Positions 1 through 5,532 of a DNA stretch of 8,543 bases are shown here, in pieces; position 1 is the first letter of the stretch; each line of letters begins with the position of its first letter. The stretch is from Candidatus Borrarchaeota archaeon. Lineage in GTDB: Archaea; Asgardarchaeota; Sifarchaeia; Borrarchaeales; Borrarchaeaceae. The stretch is from positions 1 to 8,543 of the forward strand of contig JAEORY010000150.1 in assembly GCA_016840645.1 (NCBI GenBank), written 5' to 3'. Below the pieces are notes generated by a model. That model saw nothing but the letters and a program-made list of their open reading frames with translations. It ran no database searches and was not told the origin of the DNA. The translations under genes were made by a program, and so were the position numbers.

Positions 1-362
1 AGTTCGTAGTGGGTACGAATCTTCTTATCTAAGGCAATCTGAAAAACCGACTGCAAAACATCGGGACGACCACGGTTGAGTTCGTCGAGAAAGAGGATAC
101 CCTTACTATTCGGGTCTTTGGGCAGAAAGGGGGAGGGCAGGAAGTCCATTTCTTTTGTGACGGGGTTAGCATAGGGAATGCCCATCCAATCACCTGCCTC
201 AGTTAAGGCAACGCGAATGTCGATGAACTGAATCCCCAGCTCGTCAGTAACTTGTCGGACTAACTCACTTTTTCCGTTGCCGTGGTCGCCCCAAATCCAA
301 ACGCAAACGCCAGATTCGCGTCCAGCTTTGATAATTTTCTTTACTCTATTAATGCTTGCCAT
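1..362 (-). CDS. MoxR-type AAA+ ATPase, N-terminal part (runs off the left edge)
   Basis: The visible 120 residues are the N-terminal part of a AAA+ ATPase, the last gene of the minus-strand operon in this window. A Walker A loop GDHGNGKS lies at residues 25-32, a GDWMGIP segment at 57-63 (position of the MoxR [DE]LxGxP motif) and a Walker B block ILFLDE at 89-94, followed by LNRGRPDVLQSVFQIALDKK, the usual MoxR sequence. The ATG start has a strong ribosome binding site (GGGAGGT, 7 nt upstream) and a 37-nt gap from the transglycosylase gene. MoxR ATPases are known to remodel protein complexes, commonly with a von Willebrand A-domain partner encoded just downstream; that region is outside the window, so the partner is not seen. 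The sensor 2 and lid parts are also missing because of the window edge, not because of truncation. Family call is firm; substrate is unknown. Confidence 0.9.
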   Translation of the reverse strand, partial: MASINRVKKIIKAGRESGVCVWIWGDHGNGKSELVRQVTDELGIQFIDIRVALTEAGDWMGIPYANPVTKEMDFLPSPFLPKDPNSKGILFLDELNRGRPDVLQSVFQIALDKKIRTHYE

Positions 363-399
363 TTTCTGACCTCCCTATGGGTTTATTTGCTCATCCCCT

Positions 400-906
400 T
401 TAGCGTAACACATTCAATTCGGGTTTGTCAAATTCTTTTTCAAGAAAAGCCAAAACTTTTTCGGCGTACTCTTCATTAGTAACTATGTACCCGTTATTAT
501 AGAATAGAAGTGCTTTCTCCAGGTTGCCCCCATACTTCCTAAGCAGGTGCTTAATGAATAGAGTACCACATGCGACGTTATTTTGTGGATCAAAGGCTTC
601 TTTCTTTGTTAATCCACATAGTTTGTTGTAAATTATTGGGCGCAGTTGCATTAACCCAACTGCCCCAGAATTGCTGTTGTAAGCTTGAGGATTGCCGCTA
701 GATTCGATTTGTATGATACTCTGAGTCAAAGTAAAGTCGATAGCAGAAAAGTCCTTGAGAGCGGCATAGTGGACGTTCTGTATTTTGTTGCTTAACTCCT
801 TGATTTCATTATGTAATTGAACCACTTCTAGGTGGACTAGAAAGAACGCGAAGAAAGCACACACGGCTAAGATACGAATATTTCTTCTATTTTTTACTGT
901 AATCAT
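400..906 (-). CDS. Membrane-anchored SLT-type lytic transglycosylase
   Basis: This 168-residue protein has an N-terminal hydrophobic segment (about residues 12-29) with basic residues before it and no obvious cleavage site, so it is probably a type II membrane-anchored enzyme. The SLT (goose-lysozyme-like) domain follows from about residue 56: the catalytic glutamate is in QIESSGNP (Glu68), followed by the diagnostic NSGAVGLMQLRP and, near the C terminus, ALLFYNNGY. Family members cleave the MurNAc-GlcNAc bond of peptidoglycan and form 1,6-anhydro ends. In mobile elements such enzymes open the wall locally for conjugation machinery or phage DNA entry, or take part in lysis; the sequence does not distinguish these. 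The ATG has a good GGGGGAG ribosome binding site that overlaps the stop of the 365-residue gene upstream, which puts both in one operon. Confidence 0.9.
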   Translation of the reverse strand: MITVKNRRNIRILAVCAFFAFFLVHLEVVQLHNEIKELSNKIQNVHYAALKDFSAIDFTLTQSIIQIESSGNPQAYNSNSGAVGLMQLRPIIYNKLCGLTKKEAFDPQNNVACGTLFIKHLLRKYGGNLEKALLFYNNGYIVTNEEYAEKVLAFLEKEFDKPELNVLR

Positions 907-917
907 TCTCTCTCCCC

Positions 918-2015
918 CTACCGTGGTCTAATATTAGGATCAACATAGCCTATACTATGGGAGCATATAGACTGGTTAATGTCAATTCCTGTTTTTACTT
1001 CGGTGGTATACTTTCTCGCACTGTAATCATATGTTTTTTTGATAAAGGCGGACCATGTATTTGTTTTTCTTAAGCCGGGCACCTTAAAACCATTATCCGC
1101 TGCTTTTGCCTCTGGACCAGGAAGTAATGAGACTTTATATTTTTTCAAAGCAATCCCCATGTTATAGGGGGTTTCCGGTAAGTGCCTCCACTCAACTCTT
1201 CGTATATATAGCTCTGCTCTATGATGTTTTAGGACCTTACTATAAAAACGTTGCCAGCGGTAATACTTTTTATTCACCCTTTTCTTGGTCGTTTCCAAAA
1301 TAAATAGGTCTTTGGGTTTGAGCCCCACGGAGCGCCCAGTATCCATATAGACACACCAAATTGTATCTTTCATTAGACTAATAATTTTATCTGCCTCTTG
1401 CCGTTTCTCAGTATCGGCATCGGGGGCTTGACCTCTTTCAACCGCCCATTTCTTATCATACCCGACTATTCCCCTAAATCTATTTTCGCTGATAGTAGAA
1501 TGTTTGATATGGTGGCCGCTAAACTTGTATCCAGTTAATTTTAATACTGCCATTTGAGCAAATGTTTCTGGCTGTTCCTCATCGTATTCATACCAATGAT
1601 AATAGTAGCCCTTCGGCTTGTTGTTTAATTTCTTAAACATTCCGAAGAAGGGAAAGACCTCTCGCCCGCCCGGAGACACAAAACGAAATTTAATAGGGTT
1701 TTCTTGTGACCTTTCGAGAATCATCTCGGCCACTGTTTTTCCTTGTTTCTTTTTATTCATCTTTGCTTTATTGTCTAAGATAGCCTTTTTTTGTTTCTGT
1801 ACATTTGTACGCGCATCGGAATACATTTTCTCCAAGGGATCTACTTGTTTCTTAATAAGAGACCGGCTCAAATATTTTCCAAACATCTTTTCAAACCTTC
1901 TTTGGAAGTCGTATTTCTGGCATTTTTTAGCGATTAACCTGAGAGGACTGACAGAGGCCAGACTCTCTTGTAGTGACTTGTGAGCCTTACTCTTATTAAA
2001 TCTACTTTTGGACAT
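918..2015 (-). CDS. Hypothetical basic 365-residue protein
   Basis: I do not recognise a family. It is the longest complete gene in the window. The first 110 residues are strongly basic and helical (many Lys/Arg, Gln-rich stretch around 60-95), and the remainder is rich in aromatic and basic residues (GYYYHWYEYDEEQPETFAQM near 136-155, KKYYRWQRFYSKVLKHH around 248-264), which suggests a nucleic-acid-binding or structural protein. No membrane segment, signal peptide or zinc motif is seen. The ATG overlaps the stop of the preceding gene as TAATG, with GGAAGG a few bases upstream, so translation is coupled. It lies between the 108-residue gene and the lytic transglycosylase in one operon. A virion, transfer-complex or DNA-processing role are all possible; none can be chosen from the sequence. 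Confidence 0.85.
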   Translation of the reverse strand: MSKSRFNKSKAHKSLQESLASVSPLRLIAKKCQKYDFQRRFEKMFGKYLSRSLIKKQVDPLEKMYSDARTNVQKQKKAILDNKAKMNKKKQGKTVAEMILERSQENPIKFRFVSPGGREVFPFFGMFKKLNNKPKGYYYHWYEYDEEQPETFAQMAVLKLTGYKFSGHHIKHSTISENRFRGIVGYDKKWAVERGQAPDADTEKRQEADKIISLMKDTIWCVYMDTGRSVGLKPKDLFILETTKKRVNKKYYRWQRFYSKVLKHHRAELYIRRVEWRHLPETPYNMGIALKKYKVSLLPGPEAKAADNGFKVPGLRKTNTWSAFIKKTYDYSARKYTTEVKTGIDINQSICSHSIGYVDPNIRPR

Positions 2016-2341
2016 TACTGAACCTTCCCGAAAGCCCCATCGGGCAGATCTTGCAAAATTTTGAGTAAGTCATCCTGCTCTTTTTTCTTTTTCTCTTGGT
2101 GGCTTTCCTCTTTTGGGATTCCTTTCGAAAGGTTGGCTTGAATAGTTTCCATTTGTTTGCTCAGCCGTTGTGAGAATTCCTTTTTAGTACATATTTTAGC
2201 CTCTTCAAGAATATCTCCCACCGTATTTTCCAAGGCTTGAGTCATTAGCACTGAAAATGCGGTAAATTCTAGCTGAGCTAGCGGGTTACTAAGAAGATCC
2301 ATAGCTTCTTTTACATCAAACTTTTTCTTCTTGTCCGACAT
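2015..2341 (-). CDS. Hypothetical protein, 108 residues, helical
   Basis: No family recognised. The protein is predicted to be mostly helical: residues 8-60 form an amphipathic stretch (KEAMDLLSNPLAQLEFTAF and onward), and residues 75-95 are a highly charged Lys/Glu run that ends in DDLLKILQDLPDGAFG. The ATG is preceded by GAGGAG at 7 nt. Its start overlaps the end of the 62-residue gene by 26 nt, and its stop overlaps the next start by one base (TAATG), so it is the middle gene of a tightly coupled trio. The charged tail and absence of membrane segments suggest a soluble accessory or scaffold-like partner of its neighbours, but this is only inference. Confidence 0.8.
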   Translation of the reverse strand: MSDKKKKFDVKEAMDLLSNPLAQLEFTAFSVLMTQALENTVGDILEEAKICTKKEFSQRLSKQMETIQANLSKGIPKEESHQEKKKKEQDDLLKILQDLPDGAFGKVQ

Positions 2342-2504
2342 TGGCGGTCTCCTCAGTCTCCGGCTGTTGGTTGAACACTTGGTTGCGTGCTTTTTTCATA
2401 TCTTGGTAGAGCTTACGACCCACCCGAATGATAAGCATAGGATCATCAATCTTGTTCAGAACCTTCTCAACCTCTTCCCCGGTAACGATTTTGCCTCTAG
2501 CCAT
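2316..2504 (-). CDS. Hypothetical protein, 62 residues; first gene of the promoter-distal operon
   Basis: A small charged protein beginning MARGKIVTGEEVEKVLNKID, with a helical core up to about residue 45 and a Gln/Glu-rich tail. I recognise no family. The ATG has a very good ribosome binding site (AAAGGAG, 7 nt upstream) and lies directly behind the promoter at 2530-2558, so this is the first gene of a transcription unit that continues through the 108-residue gene, the 365-residue gene, the lytic transglycosylase and the MoxR ATPase. First genes of this size behind an operator-like promoter are often regulators, but no helix-turn-helix can be made out here. Confidence 0.78.
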   Translation of the reverse strand: MARGKIVTGEEVEKVLNKIDDPMLIIRVGRKLYQDMKKARNQVFNQQPETEETANVGQEEKV

Positions 2505-2529
2505 GTTCTACTCCTTTACGTTTTCTTTT

Positions 2530-2558
2530 ATTGTATCACAATCCTCCGTGGATTGCAA
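2530..2558 (-). promoter_or_regulatory. Sigma-A type promoter for the 2504-to-1 operon
   Basis: On the minus strand TTGCAA (2558-2553) and TACAAT (2535-2530) are separated by exactly 17 bp, and the -10 is preceded by TGA, which makes it an extended -10 (TGnTACAAT). The predicted transcript starts near 2523, giving a leader of about 19 nt that holds the AAAGGAG ribosome binding site of the 62-residue gene. This is one of the two best promoters in the window and the only one in a true intergenic gap of the minus strand block below 7.5 kb. Confidence 0.75.
2539..2555. promoter_or_regulatory. Inverted repeat in the promoter spacer, candidate operator
   Basis: CAATCC and its exact complement GGATTG flank a 5-nt centre, lying between the -10 and -35 elements and overlapping the -35 by three bases. 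A repressor bound here would block polymerase directly. The position is what one expects of an operator; the binding protein is not identified. A 6-bp arm can arise by chance, so this remains a candidate. Confidence 0.45.
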
Positions 2559-2605
2559 CTCTTTATTCTGTGTTTTAATCCGTATCTTCTATATATTTTC
2601 TGGCA

Positions 2606-2968
2606 TTACTTTTCATCTTTATCCCTAAAGATAGCTTTGGCCCAAATGGGTTTGCTTTTATTCTCCGAAGGACTGTCTTTAGAATCTTTCATGTATTCGG
2701 TGGTAGAGTCGCCCAAGAGAGAATCTAGCCATCTCTTAATAGTTCTTATATCGGCTTCTCCTGTTATCGTAGCTCTCGCGCTGTTATATCCATTCACAGA
2801 TATTTCTAATTTCACTTGCTGTACCCTCTCATTAATACCTACTGAAAACTGCACATCACCTATTTCCAAAGAAAGTTGATGTTCCAATTTGGCTTGATTC
2901 TGTAGTTCACAGGCAACTTTTTTCCGTTGTTCAGTGAGATCTAGTATAAGTCTTTCAAACTTTTTCAT
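2606..2968 (-). CDS. Hypothetical protein with N-terminal coiled coil, 120 residues
   Basis: No family recognised. Residues 1-35 (MKKFERLILDLTEQRKKVAC and onward) look like a short coiled coil; residues 36-75 have alternating polar and hydrophobic residues typical of beta strands (VQFSVGINERVQQVKLEISV); residues 76-90 are helical (IRTIKRWLDSLLG); the C-terminal 30 residues are polar and probably disordered. The ATG is preceded by AGGAG at a normal distance, right after the stop of the tiny hydrophobic peptide. It is the last gene before the 100-bp gap that carries the next promoter, so it probably ends the preceding transcription unit, although no clear hairpin terminator is seen there. Confidence 0.78.
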   Translation of the reverse strand: MKKFERLILDLTEQRKKVACELQNQAKLEHQLSLEIGDVQFSVGINERVQQVKLEISVNGYNSARATITGEADIRTIKRWLDSLLGDSTTEYMKDSKDSPSENKSKPIWAKAIFRDKDEK

Positions 2969-2977
2969 TCTGTTCTC

Positions 2978-3037
2978 CTAATGAACCACACACCGGATAG
3001 CTATAAAAAGTATTATGAGTAAAAGTAGAAGCCCCAT
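2978..3037 (-). CDS. Candidate 19-residue hydrophobic membrane peptide
   Basis: The reading frame encodes MGLLLLLIILFIAIRCVVH, an almost entirely hydrophobic segment long enough to cross a membrane once. Its ATG overlaps the stop of the zinc-ribbon gene by one base (TAATG), the same coupling seen at two other junctions here, and its stop lies just before the ribosome binding site of the coiled-coil gene, so it fills the gap exactly. There is no strong ribosome binding site of its own, so expression would rely on coupling. Such microproteins often act on a membrane complex; no target can be named. It could still be a chance frame in a short spacer. Confidence 0.45.
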   Translation of the reverse strand: MGLLLLLIILFIAIRCVVH

Positions 3038-3219
3038 TATTTTTTCTCTGTTACCGTGTAACGCCTATGTTTATTAGTATGCCCGTTGCTACAGCACCAC
3101 ATCATTCTCTTTTTACCCTTGAGCGGCACAACCATAGTAGCCACCGCCTCAGCATTACAATCAAGACACTGGTTGTTAACAAACTGTTTAGTTTTTATTT
3201 GAGGTCTCTTAATCGCCAT
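3037..3219 (-). CDS. Zinc-ribbon-like small protein, 60 residues
   Basis: A basic protein with CLDC at residues 18-21 and CCSNGH at 42-47, so four cysteine/histidine ligands in the spacing of a single zinc ribbon; the fold would span residues 15-52 and the tail RRYTVTEKK is a final strand. Start ATG with a textbook GGAGG site 7 nt upstream. It overlaps the upstream two-ribbon gene by 11 nt. Ribbons of this size bind nucleic acid or other proteins in phage and plasmid accessory regions; the specific role is unknown. The zinc-ribbon reading rests on cysteine spacing only. Confidence 0.78.
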   Translation of the reverse strand: MAIKRPQIKTKQFVNNQCLDCNAEAVATMVVPLKGKKRMMWCCSNGHTNKHRRYTVTEKK

Positions 3220-3649
3220 CTTTTGTCCTCCCTAGTATCATAGACGCCCCGCATACTCGACACGTCTTCGGTACATCTTTTAGTCTCACTTTAATAGGAT
3301 CAAAACTTAAATGGTGTGAACAATCGTGGTTAGCACACCGAAAGGTCATTTGTTTACCAGTAATATAATTTCTTTCCACCTCTTGCGCTTCTTCAGGAGA
3401 GGGGGAGGGGGGAGACTGAGAAGAATAAGCCATTTGATCAGAAAGGAGGTCTTTATTTAGATCGCCAGTCTCCCCTAAATCTATTAAAGTCTCGTTAATC
3501 ATATCTAAAAGACATTCTGAAGTGTTTTTAAATGTCTTGGGCTCTTTATTAATGATGACATATCCACAGTGGCGGCAGCGATGATTACCAGAACCGTCAA
3601 TAGTAAAGTGAGTAGAACCACAACCCATACAGCGATTAATGTTTTTCAT
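3209..3649 (-). CDS. Protein with two zinc ribbons, 146 residues
   Basis: Two separate four-cysteine clusters are visible. The first is C7-x2-C10 and C25-x2-C28 (CMGCG ... CRHCGY), a classical rubredoxin-knuckle zinc ribbon at the very N terminus. The second is C105-x4-C110 and C130-x2-C133 (CANHDC ... CRVCGA). Between them, residues 40-100 form a helix (ECLLDMINETLIDLGE) and a Ser/Pro-rich linker (SSQSPPSPSPEE). No catalytic motif is seen. The ATG has GGGAGAG 6 nt upstream and overlaps the 61-residue gene by 14 nt. Plausible roles are nucleic-acid binding or bridging two partners; this is inference from the ribbons. Confidence 0.8.
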   Translation of the reverse strand: MKNINRCMGCGSTHFTIDGSGNHRCRHCGYVIINKEPKTFKNTSECLLDMINETLIDLGETGDLNKDLLSDQMAYSSQSPPSPSPEEAQEVERNYITGKQMTFRCANHDCSHHLSFDPIKVRLKDVPKTCRVCGASMILGRTKDGD

Positions 3650-3821
3650 TAATTCTCTCCCTTTCTTTTTCGAGGTTCATTGCGTGGTAATGCAGCATGG
3701 CCTGGTAGTAATGATATTGAGCAACATTGAGCAATCCTTGTGCTCTGAACCTATCTGCCAACTTTCTATGAGTTAGCCATTTATGCTTGTTTCTTCTTTC
3801 CACTCTTCTTAAACCTTTCAT
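3636..3821 (-). CDS. Hypothetical basic helical protein, 61 residues
   Basis: Unrecognised. The protein starts MKGLRRVERRNKHKWLTHRK and continues as helices rich in Ala, His and Tyr (LLNVAQYHYYQAMLHYHAMNLEKERERI), with a pattern like a single TPR-type helical hairpin. I chose the ATG at 3821, with AAAGG just upstream, over a TTG five codons earlier that lacks a ribosome binding site. The gene overlaps the 56-residue gene upstream by 41 nt, which is unusually long for this window, and the zinc-ribbon gene downstream by 14 nt. Confidence 0.65.
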   Translation of the reverse strand: MKGLRRVERRNKHKWLTHRKLADRFRAQGLLNVAQYHYYQAMLHYHAMNLEKERERINEKH

Positions 3822-3951
3822 AGAGCCTTTCAACAACTAGGTCTAGAAACCGTTTCTTCTTTGGCGAGGTATTACCAGGAAAACCATACACGTCATCCAT
3901 CGCTTTTCTAATAATCTCCTTAACCTCACTTATGTCTGATTTCTTCATCAT
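3781..3951 (-). CDS. Hypothetical basic protein, 56 residues
   Basis: The frame encodes a charged, helical protein (MMKKSDISEVKEIIRKAMDD, then a short PGNTSP turn and a second helix RFLDLVVERLYERFKKSG with a Lys-rich tail). I recognise no family. The composition and two-helix pattern look like real protein, but there is no ribosome binding site: the two in-frame ATGs (3951, 3948) lie where transcription from the promoter at 3957-3985 should begin, so it would have to be read from a leaderless or nearly leaderless message. Its end overlaps the following gene by 41 nt in another frame, so one of the two may be wrong. Confidence 0.5.
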   Translation of the reverse strand: MMKKSDISEVKEIIRKAMDDVYGFPGNTSPKKKRFLDLVVERLYERFKKSGKKKQA

Positions 3952-3956
3952 ACTTT

Positions 3957-3985
3957 ATTGTCTCATACTTTTACTAATTTGTCAA
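3957..3985 (-). promoter_or_regulatory. Sigma-A type promoter inside the zinc-ribbon block
   Basis: On the minus strand a perfect TTGACA (3985-3980) lies 17 bp from GACAAT (3962-3957), which is preceded by TGA to give an extended -10. The stop codon of the 90-residue gene is embedded in the -35 hexamer. The predicted start, near 3950, coincides with the ATG pair of the 56-residue gene. It would give the two-ribbon and one-ribbon proteins and the coiled-coil gene their own transcript. Confidence 0.65.
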
Positions 3986-4254
3986 CCCCTATTTTTCTTT
4001 ATATTTTTCATATATTGCACCGCAGTAGTTTCCAAACATTCCTCGTTTAAATCAAGGAGAGTAAACGAAAATCCGCAAGAACAGCTATCTATGAGTTCTA
4101 CACGGTACATATTATCACTGCCTTCTTGCTCCCAATCCCCTTGCCACACTAACTTTTTAACAAGGCAGCGCACAGGCCTTTGAATCTCACAGTCGGGGCA
4201 CCAAATTATAATCTCATCACCAGGAAAGTATTTCTGTTCAATGGGTTGGCTCAT
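3982..4254 (-). CDS. Small zinc-binding protein, 90 residues
   Basis: A CPDC knuckle at residues 19-22, a further Cys30, and CSCG at 58-61 give a likely zinc site C-x2-C ... C-x-C; the sequence between (VRCLVKKLVWQGDWEQEGSD) alternates like beta strands. The C-terminal 25 residues are a helix ending in Lys/Asn. No known family recognised. ATG start with AAGGA 6 nt upstream; it overlaps the preceding zinc-finger gene by 17 nt. Its stop codon TGA lies inside the -35 of the next promoter. Probably a DNA- or protein-binding ribbon. Confidence 0.75.
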   Translation of the reverse strand: MSQPIEQKYFPGDEIIIWCPDCEIQRPVRCLVKKLVWQGDWEQEGSDNMYRVELIDSCSCGFSFTLLDLNEECLETTAVQYMKNIKKNRG

Positions 4255-4453
4255 CTTTTTCCTTTTCTAATTCTTTAAGCCTAGCTTCCATTTCCTCAGT
4301 GGTCATGTTTTTGACTCTTTCGTTGATCTCTCGAATCCCTTTTTCCATAAAATCATAATGCTCATGGCACAGAAAAACTAAATCATCTCCAACTCTTATA
4401 ATCCTGTTGGCGTGTTTGCTGCAACCCCGAATCTGACAGGTTTTACTTACCAC
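4238..4453 (-). CDS. Small zinc-finger protein with helical tail, 71 residues
   Basis: Residues 6-32 carry C6-x4-C11 and C29-x2-H32 (CQIRGC ... CHEH), a compact treble-clef-like C3H zinc site, with strand NRIIRVGDDLVFLC between the halves. From residue 33 the protein is one long charged helix (EKGIREINERVKNMTTEEME and onward), possibly a coiled coil for dimerisation. It starts with GTG whose G is the last base of the preceding TAG stop (TAGTG), so initiation depends on coupling; only a weak AGG lies upstream. No family named with confidence. Confidence 0.72.
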   Translation of the reverse strand: MVSKTCQIRGCSKHANRIIRVGDDLVFLCHEHYDFMEKGIREINERVKNMTTEEMEARLKELEKEKDEPTH

Positions 4454-4611
4454 TAAATACCTGCTAACTCATAGGATTTCTTGAACATTTCGTAACAAAA
4501 CTTTGCGTGGCGCGTAGCTTTCTCACAGTCATGGAGAATACCATAGTCACGAAACTTAATCCACATCTTTTTAAAGGTAAGTGCTTGATAATATGCCTCT
4601 AATTCTGTCAT
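4453..4611 (-). CDS. Hypothetical protein, 52 residues
   Basis: This short gene encodes a helical protein starting MTELEAYYQALTFKKMWIKF and ending KSYELAGI, with aromatic residues spaced along an amphipathic helix. No family recognised. Support for it is strong for its size: ATG with a GGAGG ribosome binding site 8 nt upstream, a 4-nt ATGA overlap with the membrane peptide gene before it and a 1-nt overlap with the GTG of the gene after it, leaving no gap. Its length pattern resembles the 69-residue plus-strand protein at 8193 (a single Tyr/Lys-rich helical bundle), but no sequence identity is evident. Confidence 0.7.
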   Translation of the reverse strand: MTELEAYYQALTFKKMWIKFRDYGILHDCEKATRHAKFCYEMFKKSYELAGI

Positions 4612-4751
4612 TGTTTTTTCCTCCATTTTTGTCCTGCTTTGAAATCGGCTCCGTAGCGAATATCAGTTTTCTTTTTGTTACGATGTTCTATGAATGATAT
4701 TGCCGCGATAACCAGTAATCCCAAAACACCAAAGATAATAACTAACTTCAT
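4608..4751 (-). CDS. Small single-span membrane protein, 47 residues
   Basis: Residues 3-20 (LVIIFGVLGLLVIAAISF) are a clear transmembrane helix, followed by a basic cytoplasmic-type tail (EHRNKKK, then DFKAGQKWRKKQ), so the predicted topology is N-out with the tail inside. The ATG has AAGGAGAG upstream and overlaps the preceding stop as ATGA; its own stop overlaps the next ATG the same way. A promoter within the end of the previous gene may drive it. Function unknown; phage membrane microproteins of this kind include holin-like and host-complex modulators, but nothing points to one role. Confidence 0.7.
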   Translation of the reverse strand: MKLVIIFGVLGLLVIAAISFIEHRNKKKTDIRYGADFKAGQKWRKKQ

Positions 4752-5062
4752 TTTTCTCTCCTTATTAATTGATCGTACCACACTAATTCATCCTTGTCAA
4801 ATTCTTTTTTTACCTTATTTATCATACGGTTAAACTGCATTGTACGGATCGTATCTAGTTTATAGTCCACCATGGTATTCATATTGACTTTGTACAACAG
4901 CGCAGAGCGGGAGAGAAAAGTCCTTGCTAAATACTCACTTATATCATCCCCAACGGTCAATACATATATATGGTTATCTTTCTGTGTCTCTGGTAAAGAG
5001 TACAAAAACTGAGGCTCCCAGGAATGCATCTCTGGTAAAATTCTGTAAACATTTACAATCAC
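4748..5062 (-). CDS. Hypothetical protein, 104 residues, with the array's tail motif
   Basis: Unrecognised protein of mixed alpha/beta pattern: strands near the N terminus (MIVNVYRILPE) and around IYVLTVGDD (32-40), then helices. Residues 69-75 read LDTIRTM followed by QFNR, which closely matches the C-terminal tail motif [LY]-[DE]-x-I-x-x-M of the barrel proteins encoded upstream, though here about 30 residues remain after it and no Y-x-[IV]-G-D signature is seen. It starts with GTG that overlaps the preceding stop (GTGA). Its 3' end contains a promoter for the downstream genes. Confidence 0.75.
   Translation of the reverse strand: MIVNVYRILPEMHSWEPQFLYSLPETQKDNHIYVLTVGDDISEYLARTFLSRSALLYKVNMNTMVDYKLDTIRTMQFNRMINKVKKEFDKDELVWYDQLIRREK
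4772..4800 (-). promoter_or_regulatory. Internal promoter ahead of the 47-residue membrane gene
   Basis: A consensus TTGACA (4800-4795) and TACGAT (4777-4772) stand 17 bp apart on the minus strand with a TGG extended -10. Transcription would begin near 4765, leaving a 14-nt leader that contains the AAGGAGAG site of the 47-residue gene. Because it lies in coding sequence (the peptide EFDKDELVWYDQ), it may be partly fortuitous. Confidence 0.5.
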
Positions 5063-5532
5063 TTAGCCCACCCGGGTTTCTTTCTGTTTGTCCATCTTGG
5101 TTTAATTTTATCATTTTTCCACTTGTCCGTCAAGGCCAATTTATATGCTTTGAAAGTATTCTTTTCCTCTTTAAATTTCGTACAGTTAGCGAACGGGGTA
5201 ATGTCCAATGAGTCGGGCATATAGTTGTAGCCAGAATAGAAAACATCTAGATATTGTTCACACTTGTGTACTTTACCATATCTATAAGTGTACTCTTTAC
5301 ATAATGCGGTGAAATGATTGATTAACCACAGGTAGTTAGCCGCGCTAGCTCTTGTCCAAACTGAACAAGGGTGATTTATGTGCGTGGCCTGGTAAGGAGC
5401 CCCGGGCGCACCCATAACGTGCATTGCAGTAGACAATAATTGAGCGGATTCTAAGCACATCTTGATTACTCGTTTATTATCAAGAGCTTGAGCGGATTTC
5501 CAAGCCCCCTTATTTGTAGCAAAGATGTTCAT
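5059..5532 (-). CDS. Conserved phage-type protein, pyrimidine-dimer-glycosylase-like annotation possible
   Basis: This 157-residue protein has the pattern of a family common in phage genomes: an N-terminal MNIF followed by DNKRVIKMCLESAQLLSTA (residues 18-36), the core NHPCSVWTR (53-61), SAANYLWL (63-70) and EYTYRYGKVHKCE (80-92), and a basic Lys/Arg/Trp tail. From memory such proteins are sometimes labelled pyrimidine dimer DNA glycosylase (endonuclease V type). The catalytic N-terminal Thr of T4 endonuclease V is not present, so DNA repair activity should not be assumed. Conserved His, Cys, Trp and Glu residues suggest an enzyme. ATG start, weak GGAG 9 nt upstream, ATGA overlap with the gene before. 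Confidence 0.75.
   Translation of the reverse strand: MNIFATNKGAWKSAQALDNKRVIKMCLESAQLLSTAMHVMGAPGAPYQATHINHPCSVWTRASAANYLWLINHFTALCKEYTYRYGKVHKCEQYLDVFYSGYNYMPDSLDITPFANCTKFKEEKNTFKAYKLALTDKWKNDKIKPRWTNRKKPGWAK

Noticed and set aside
390..421. TTGACA-18-TACGCT before the MoxR gene on the minus strand
   Set aside because: The -10 matches only three of six bases and lies at the end of coding sequence; operon transcription from 2530-2558 is sufficient.
1618..2879. Long plus-strand frames opposite the 365-, 62- and 120-residue genes
   Set aside because: They are hydrophobic, Phe/Leu/Ser-rich mirror frames of Lys/Glu-rich minus-strand genes, which have ribosome binding sites and coupled overlaps.
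3822..3836. TTG start five codons upstream for the gene ending at 3636
   Set aside because: The ATG at 3821 has AAAGG at a proper distance; the TTG has no ribosome binding site.
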